Under the pieces are notes generated by a model that saw only the letters and a program-made list of their open reading frames with translations, did no database searches and was not told where the DNA came from. From Monodelphis domestica (Eukaryota > Chordata > Mammalia > Didelphimorphia > Didelphidae), in NCBI RefSeq assembly GCF_027887165.1, contig NC_077232.1, positions 4,977,895 to 5,041,894 on the forward strand: a stretch of DNA of 64,000 nt. Reading direction: 5' to 3'. The translations under genes and the position numbers were made by a program. Below, in pieces: positions 56,591 through 64,000 of this stretch. Every line of letters begins with the position of its first letter. The stretch's first letter is position 1.

Positions 56591-56771
56591 TGGGAAGGCT
56601 ACTGGGAGAATTGAGTCAAGGCTTGCTAAGACTCACTCTGGGGAAGGAAATGTCCCAGCCCACCTATGTGCCTACAAACCTGGAATTACCAACATACATT
56701 GTGAACCACTGTTGCATCTCCAGAGGCAAAAATGAAGAAGTGAGAGTCTCCCTTCCCCGTTTTATTAATTT

Positions 56772-56958
56772 TTTTGTAAACCCTTACCTCTCTCTCAGAA
56801 TCAAAACTAAGTATTAGGTCCAAGGCAGAAGAGCTGTAAGGGCTAGCTAGCAATTGGGGTTCAGTGTCTGTCCAGGGACACACAGCTAGGCAGTGTTTGA
56901 GGTCACATTTGAACCCAGGACCTCTTAGCTCTAGGCCTGGCTCTCTATCCCCTGAGTC
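56772..56958 (-). repeat. tRNA-derived SINE
   Basis: Reverse copy: 'cccttacctctctctcagaatcaaaactaagtattagg...gctctaggcctggctctctatcccctgag'. A MIR-like piece follows at 56965-57110. Confidence 0.85.
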
Positions 56959-57239
56959 TTCCTGTGTATGACCCTGGGCAAGTCATTTAACCAGTCTTGG
57001 CCTTGGTCTCCTAAGCTAAAAAATGGACATAACAATAGCTTCTTCCACCTTCCAGGGTTGTTGTGAAGATCAAATGAAATAACATAGGGCACACAGTAGG
57101 CCCTTCTAGACTGAAGTCTGACCTATCCAATGTTCCTTAAAACTGAAAGTGTTCTAAAAATAGGAATTATAATAATCATTATTAAGGATAGAAATGTGCC
57201 CACAAATAAATATGCCATATTTTGGAGGGAGGGCAGGGG

Positions 57240-57480
57240 CACTAACAAGGGGGCATCAGAAAAAGCTTTATGGAGGATGTGCCCCTCCAGTTGGGTCTTT
57301 CAGGCAGGCAGGGCTCCAAGAATTGGAGATGGGGAGGATACCAGAGACATGGGGGATAGCAAAGGCATGACGGCAAGAGACGGAGAAAGAGCTTGAAGAA
57401 CAACAAGCTGACCAGCTGGGAACATAGCGTGTGTGAGGGGGAGGAAAGTGAAATCTGTCTGCAGAGGGAGATGAGAGCTG
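57240..57480 (+). repeat. Old interspersed repeat, same type as at 43.6 kb
   Basis: 'aaagctttatggaggatgtgcccctccagttgggtctttcaggcagg...ggaaagaccttaagtgccaggctgac' resembles part of the 43555-44540 element. Confidence 0.4.
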
Positions 57481-57629
57481 GCTTGGGAAAGACCTTAAGT
57501 GCCAGGCTGACATTTCCCAGGGGTAAGTGGTCCAAAGCTATGAACAGACTGTTCTTAAAAGAATGGCCAAGTATTAACCGCTGAGTGAAGGAGTGTTACA
57601 AATCACTAATAAGAAATGTGTAAATATAT

Positions 57630-58285
57630 CCAGCATAGCATGATATAGCATAATGTGTAACAGGTCTTATCAAAGACAGATGGATGACAGACAGACAGAC
57701 GGACGGAAAAATGGATGAATGGACAGATAGATATAGATAGATCGAATTCACTTTGAGGTTTCATTTCATACTCGGCAAACTGGCAAAGATGATGAAAATG
57801 GGAATAAAGGTCAGGATAACTAATGAATGCATTGTTGCTGGTGCTCTGAATTAGTCTAGCCATTCTGGAAAGGAAATTAGCAATTAAAACGTCCATTCCC
57901 TTTGACCCAAATATTCCACTGCTAAGCATATGTCCCAAGGGGGCCAAAGGCAGAAAGAAAAGTTCCATATCCATAGCACAGAAGCACCTTTTACAGTCAT
58001 AAAGAATTGGGAACGTGGGCAGTGCCCTTGAGTTGGGGAATGGCCGAGTAAGCTATGGTACCCAAATATAAAGTCATATCGCTGTGCTAGAAGGCGAGAG
58101 AGATACAGATGGAGACTTCAGTGACTCACGGAAAGGTTTATCTGAGCTGATGCAAAGTGAAGAAAGCAGAACCAGGAAGATATAAACACAATGACTATAA
58201 CCATGTAGGTAGAAAGAACAATGGCCCCACCAATACACATCCCTGACCACTGTGTCACAGAAAGCATGCTTAGCCCTGAACAATA
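57630..58285 (+). mobile_element. L1 ORF2 3' fragment, old subfamily
   Basis: 'ttctggaaaggaaattagcaattaaaacg...tttgacccaaatattccactgctaagcatatgtccc', 'agcaccttttacagtcataaagaattgggaa', 'ggccgagtaagctatggtacc' and 'gtgaagaaagcagaaccaggaagatat' follow L1 ORF2 C-terminal order. No intact frame. A (GACA/GATA)n patch lies at about 57676-57742. Confidence 0.8.
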
Positions 58286-58289
58286 AATA

Positions 58290-59165
58290 GAAGAAGAATG
58301 TACCTCTCAGCCAACAAATGCAATGACTACTTCTCCTTTAAGGGCTGTAGGGTCAACCCCGAGTGTCTGGGTGTTTCTAGCACTATTGCTCATGGGCCCC
58401 CATCACGCATCCTCCCACATGCTGATGACCCACCACCCTCTTCAGAGTCAACTAGCTTTTGGAGAAGGACATTTACCAAAGTAGTATAGTAATAAGAGTT
58501 GGTATGAAAACATTCCTCCCCAAATCAGGAGACTCCCCCAAGTACATGCAGAGCGTGGGGGAAAGTAGGCTCAAGTAGAACATTTAAAGAGCCCGTGGAA
58601 CCAAGAGATGATTCCTAACTTCTAGTTGGTTGGAAATCCTTTTCTCTCCTTGAACATCCCTTTGCTATGACCTTGTAGAGTCCAAAAGCCACATGTCTGT
58701 TTCTCTGTCCTAAGATATATTCACAGAATCTTCCCTTCTTCAATATGTCCAGTTTGTTCTTTCTCACTCCCATATGGATGCATTATTTGTTATTCATGGT
58801 GGCTCCCAGTGGTAGGAACATGGTATGTGATTGTGCCTCTAGGCGCACTTCCTTTGCTCGCTCTCCTTCTTCTCCCCCCCAGTGCCTTGTGCTTACAGGC
58901 TAAAAGATCTGGATCCTCAAAACACTTAGAAGTACTTGTTGGAATGGTCCTGCTGGAATCTCCTCTGATGCGCTTAAGCCCAGAGATGTAGCTAACTCTT
59001 CCTAGCCGTCCCAATACATTACATCAGCTGATTTTCTCCAAATGAAGCCAAAGCTTTGATTGTTTGATTCATTGATTGAACAGAAGAGTCTGGCAATAGT
59101 TCATATCTAGTTTATGCAGTTGAAGGATTTTAGGAGGAAGTGTAAACCTTAAAATTTCTTAGACT
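58290..59165. other. Unassigned intergenic DNA
   Basis: I see no gene or nameable repeat in this stretch. Confidence 0.35.
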
Positions 59166-59171
59166 TATAAA

Positions 59172-59977
59172 TGTTGGAAATTTCACCATTGGTAAATTTC
59201 ATACTTGGAAAATTTCATACTGATAGTAGGAACTCTATTGGAATGTGAACCCCATTGGCAAGGGAGGTTCCTCCTCCTCCCTTCTTAAGATTACTTTAGG
59301 ACAGAAACCTTTTGCTGACAATGGAAAGGGCTGCAGCCTAGATCAAAATTTAATTATTCCAATCTCCACCCTACTCAGGGTAACAGGATTTAGGAAGGGC
59401 TGCAGCAAAGGATCAAGATTTAATTATTTGAGAATATGACCTTCAACAGACATGTGCAAAGCCACAGACCTCTGGGCAGTCCTGGGTTAAGCTAGAGCCA
59501 CCATTGGCACAGGGAAGACATGGACAGTGATTGGTAGATGTGAGAACTGAGGGGAGGGAACTTGGATGTTTTCCTTAAAGATAGTGAGGTCTGAGGACAG
59601 GGGGCTGGGGGTTGGAGAGGTTTGGCTCTGAGAGGTGGTGCTCTGAGAAGCTTTCTCTGAAGGAAGCTGGAGGTGGAGGCCCCTGAGACTGTTTCTCCAT
59701 TTTGGTCACGTGAGTGATAGGGACTGATCTCTTTTCTTTGCCTCAGCTATCTAAGGGCTTGGGCCTTTTGGCCCAGCCTAAACAGAGGGGGTATTTAAGC
59801 CCTATTCCCTTCTCTCCCCTTTCTCTCTATCTCTAATACCTTTCTTCCTCCTGTTTGTAATTAAACTCCATAAAAGGTTGACTGCTGACTTGAGTTTTCA
59901 TTTAGGAATTACATAGCTGAATTCCTTGGTGACCTTAAATTAATATATATCAGTCTTTTAAAGTGATTTCCTTGTCA
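59172..59977 (+). mobile_element. Probable solo LTR, family C
   Basis: Starts TGTTGGAAATTTCACC and probably ends ...GTGATTTCCTTGTCA. Flanks are TAAA (59168-59171) and TAGA (59978-59981), a one-base-different duplication. Inside are a TATA-type box (gggggtatttaagccc, near 59787-59802) and 'gtaattaaactccataaaagg' near 59857, as expected of U3-R-U5. The text 'ggaactctattggaatgtgaaccccattggcaaggg' is typical of a marsupial ERV LTR. Confidence 0.7.
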
Positions 59978-60299
59978 TAGAAGCATGTTACAATATTTTG
60001 AGTTGGAATCTGGGATAATCCTAGGGCGTGAATATAATGGGGGAGGAACCAGACTTTTCATGGAATAGAGGAATTTGAAGCATTGCTGTTGAAAAGACTA
60101 AGGCTGAACAGGAACTCCGAAATGCAAATACAAGTATCAAGAGAATGCTAGAAAGGCAAATTTGCATAAGCAGTTGGACAAGGTAGTAACACATTCTCAT
60201 AGGGGGCAGAAAGAAACAAATGTCCATTTAGGATCTTCATTTCTCATAAAACAGAAAATCTAGGGACCAGAACTTGGTGGGGCTACCACCAATGAAAGG

Positions 60300-63200
60300 G
60301 AAAGGGATTCTGGGAGCTAAGATGGCAGAGTAAAGGACACTCTGGTCCCCCAATCCCTCCATACACACAAAAAGAAAAGAAAAGAAATTGCCTCAGACCA
60401 AAGGAAAGCAGGAGAATGTTTCACTGGGGTAAGAAGAGAGAAGAGCTCAGGAAGCACAGCATCTGTGAGATCCAGCAGAACTTGGAGCAGCCCAACATGA
60501 CCCGACTCTGCGAGAGACAATGAAGCTGCAGAACAGAAATGAGCCCAGCCCAAGACACTCCTCACAAGTAGAAAAGGCAGAGAAGGAAGGAAACCCACAA
60601 ACTCTCATGTGGAAACAGAACCCTGGAGAACAACAATAACCTGCTCACTCCAACACACTCCAACACAGCAGCCAGAGCAGGGATCTGCCACTTGGCAGAG
60701 GCAGGGAAGCAGCAGAGCAGGACCATCCCAGCCCACAAAATAACAGGGAAACTAGAAATATGGGGTGCTGAATACAGCTGGACAAAGCATCTGCAAACCT
60801 CTCCGGATCAAGCTAGCAGGGCTACCTTCTCAACAGACACACCATGAGGAACAAGGTCAACTGGTCCTACGGCAAATACCAGAAAAGAGTACTCTGCAAG
60901 GTTGGAGCAGTGCACCCTCTATTCCGGGAGCAGAGAAGGACTTCAACAGATAGATAATATAATGGGGGAGAGAGGGACAACTAGAAAAATGAGCAAAAGA
61001 CAAAAAAAAAACGCTCTGACCTTAAAAAATGCTTTAATGACAAGGAAGAGCAAAATACAAACTCAGAAGAGGACAACAATACCAAAAAAGAAACTTGTGA
61101 AGTTTCAAAGGAAAGTGTGAAAGGATATCGGATCCCAAAATAACCCCTGGAAGAACTTGAAAAGAAATTTAAACACCAAATAATAAGAGAATTGACAGAA
61201 AAACTCAACAGGGCAAAAAATGACTGAAGAAATCAAACTAGAATAGGCCAAAGGAAAGGAAGGCACAAAAATACCTTGAAGAAAATGACTTCCTAAGGAA
61301 TAGAATGGACCAAATGGAAATGGAGGCAAAAAAAAAAGAGAAAAACTGAAGACAACTCTTTAAAGGGTAGGAGTGGCCAAATGGAAAAGGAAACATAAAA
61401 ACTTAAAGAAGAAAATAAGTTCCTAAAAATTCGAATTGGATGAATAGAAGCTAATTAAACCATAAGACATCAGGAAACAATAAGACAAAAAAAATTTTTA
61501 AAGAGAAAATTGAAAATATCTCAATGGAAAAAATGACTGACTTAGAAAACAGATCTAAGAGAGATCATCTAAGAATCACTGGGATGCCTAAAAACTATGA
61601 TCAACAAAAGAGCCTGAACACTATATTACAAGAAATCATCAGGAAAAAATGCCTTGGTATCCTCAGACAAGAGAGATAAATAAAAATGGAAAGAATCCCA
61701 TCAATTCACTCCTGAAAGAGACACCAAAATAAAATACCCCAGGACTACTACAGCCAAATTCCAAAATTCCCACAACAAAGCAAAGGTACTATAAGCTGCC
61801 ACAGGGAAACAATTCAAATAATATGAAGCCACAATCCAGATTACACAGGACCCAGTAACTTCTACATTAAAGGATTAGAAGGCATGGAATATGATATTCC
61901 AAAAGGCAAAGGAAATAGGACTACAACCTAGATTAACATGTCTAGCAAAACTGAGTATAATCTTCCAGGGGGAAAATTACATTTAATGAAATAGAGGAAT
62001 TTCAGACTTTCCTGACTGAAAAAACCAGAGCTGAAAAGAAAATCTGAAGAATAACTTCATCCCTCAAGAGCAGCATAAAAAGGCAAAGTGAAAACTTAAA
62101 GGTTTTGATAGGGTTGAATTGAGGGCTTTCCTACCTGAGAAGGTGATAATTGAAATAATTAAGATACATATGATACTTGAGAAAGGTAAGGTCCTTGAAG
62201 TATACAAGATACCTAAAGTTCCTAAGATACTTAAGAACTATATCACTATTAGAGCAATGAAAAGGAGTACACATAGAAATAAGGAAGGAAGCTAAATAAG
62301 ATGGGTTGATACCCCTCCCCACACACACACACAAGAGGAACGGGAAGGAGGAACACATGGGGAGACAAGAAAAGGAGAGAGAGAAGGGGGTAAACCACCT
62401 CTCATTAAGAGACATAAAAAGATGGGGAGGTGATATGGCTGGGCTTGAACCTTATTCTTATCAGAACTAGTTCAAAGTAGGTATAATTCCTACACTTAGT
62501 CAGCTAGAAAAATCTACTTTACTCTGGAGAATAGAGGAGGAGGGTGGGAAATGAACAAAAAGCAGGGTGAAATAGGGGAAGAGGTCATTGAACACAAACA
62601 TCTGTGAACAGGGAAATCTAAGAAGAGAGAGAAGAAACAAGGGGAAATTAATATAGAAGGAAACACAATTAGTAATTATAACTATGAGTGTGAAGGGAAT
62701 AAACTTACTCACAAAACAGAAAAGGATAGCAGAGTGTATTAAAAGATAAAAGGTACCATAGACGATGAAACAATATCAGTATTAATCATATATGCACCAA
62801 ATGGAATAGCATTCAGATTCTTAAAGGAATAGTAATGTGAGTTATAGGAAGAAACAGATAGTAAAACATTATTAGTAGGGGACCTCAACCTTCTCTAAGA
62901 AGTAGATAAATCCAAACAAAAATAAACAAGAAGTTAAGGAGGTAAATAGAGCTTTAGAAAAGTTTGATATGATAAACCTCTGGAGAAAACTGAATGTAAA
63001 TAAAAAGGAATATACTTTTTTCTCTGTAATGCATGGAACCTTCACAAAAATTGGCCACATAATAGGGCACGAAAAGTTCACAATCAAATATGGAAAAGCA
63101 AAAATATCAAATGCATACTTTTCAGACCATAACATAATAAAAATATACTCCAAAAGGGCAGCAGAAAGTCTAACAATTAATTGGAAATTAAATAACCAGA

Positions 63201-64000
63201 TCCTAAAGTGATTAGGTCAAAGAACAAATTAGAGAAACAATCAGCAATTTCATTAAAAGAAATATCATTGAGGAGACAACATATCAAAATTTATTGAATG
63301 TAGCCAAAGTGAAACTTAGGGGGAAATTTATATCTATAAATGTTTACATCAATAAACAGAAAGAGCAGATCAGTGAATTGGGAATGCAACTAAAAAACTA
63401 GGAAAAGAACAAATTAAAAATCCCCAATTAAATACCAAATTGGAAATCCTGAAAATCAAGGGAGAGATTAATAAAATCAAAAGTAAGGAAAACATTGAAC
63501 TAATGAATAAGTTGGTTTTATGAAAAAAATAAAATAGATAAAGCATTGGTTAATTTGACTTTACATAAAGAAAGAAGAAAACCAAATTACCAGTATCAAA
63601 AATGAAAAAAGGTGAAATCACAATCATTGGACATTCTTTTGCCCAAATATATGCCAATATATCTGACAATCTAAGTGAAATAGATGACTACTTACAAAAA
63701 TATAAACTACCCCAATTAACAAGAGAGAAAATAGAATACTTAAACAACTCCATCACAGAAAAAGAAATTGAACAAACAAACCATCAAAGAACTCCCTAAG
63801 AAAAAGATCCCAGGGCCAGATGGATTCACAAATGAATTCTACCAAACATTCAAAGAACAACTAACTCCAATACTACATAATCTGTCTAGAATAATAAGAG
63901 AAGGAATCCTTCCAAATTCTTTTTATGACAGAAATATGGTACTAATATCTAAACCAGGAAGAGCTAAAACAGAGAAAGAAAACTACAGGCCAATTCCCTA
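60300..64000 (+). mobile_element. L1 LINE, 5' half, degenerate, runs off the window
   Basis: It starts with an L1-type 5' UTR ('gattctgggagctaagatggcagagtaaaggacactctgg'), then ORF1 from about 60989 (MSKRQKKNALTLKNALMTRK, a lysine-rich coiled-coil start, then frame-shifted), then ORF2 from about 62660: endonuclease text (VMHGTFTKIGHIIGHEKFTI, FSDHNIIKIYSK at about 63010-63150) and the linker/RT entry ([35 protein letters not shown] at 63650-63799, then 'cccagggccagatggattcacaaatgaattc'). Many stops and frame shifts make it non-functional. It continues past position 64000. Confidence 0.88.

Overview
This is a window of mammalian nuclear DNA, almost certainly from a marsupial. The evidence is a dense load of marsupial-type tRNA-derived SINEs (the 'gggcagctgggtggctcagtgga...' family, at least twelve copies), L1 lineages whose 3' ends look marsupial, LTR elements of a kind common in opossum-like genomes, and two host genes that are clearly mammalian but diverged from placental versions. 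I cannot tell an American from an Australian marsupial by eye. There is nothing prokaryotic: no operons, no CRISPR array, and most long open frames are artefacts of repeats or GC-rich sequence.

Two host genes are present and converge. (1) Positions 433-608 and 3799-3991 (+) are the last two coding exons of TESMIN (MTL5), a testis-expressed CXC/CRC-domain protein related to LIN54. The rest of the gene lies left of the window. Its last intron carries a 36-bp minisatellite of about 17.5 copies (2897-3526). (2) Positions ~27795 down to ~19160 (-) hold a complete galanin gene (GAL): non-coding exon 1, five coding exons, consensus splice sites and conserved intron phases. It encodes a 121-residue preprogalanin with an intact amidated galanin peptide and GMAP. 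A CpG island, a TATA-like box and a CRE-like site mark its promoter. TESMIN-GAL convergence matches the gene order of human 11q13.

Layout: 1-4 kb TESMIN 3' end; 4-7.4 kb mostly unique intergenic DNA; 7.4-19 kb repeat-rich (betaretrovirus-like env remnant plus 3' LTR, solo LTRs, L1 pieces on both strands, a CR1/L3-like LINE); 19.2-27.8 kb GAL; 27.8-54 kb GC-rich 5' flank of GAL with SINEs, solo LTRs, an L1 insertion, microsatellites and several unique AT-rich blocks that look like candidate regulatory elements (notably 49.87-50.35 and 51.85-52.56 kb); 54.9-55.35 kb a long purine (GA)n tract; 55.7-60 kb LTRs and old repeats; 60.3-64 kb the 5' half of a degenerate L1 running off the edge. No PPP6R3 exon (the expected next gene upstream of GAL) was recognised.

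The most valuable content is the marsupial GAL gene with its exon structure, amidation site, two-codon upstream ORF and candidate distal enhancers. The four solo LTRs of one family, each with a perfect 4-bp target duplication, and the L1 with a 13-bp duplication, give well-dated insertion events.
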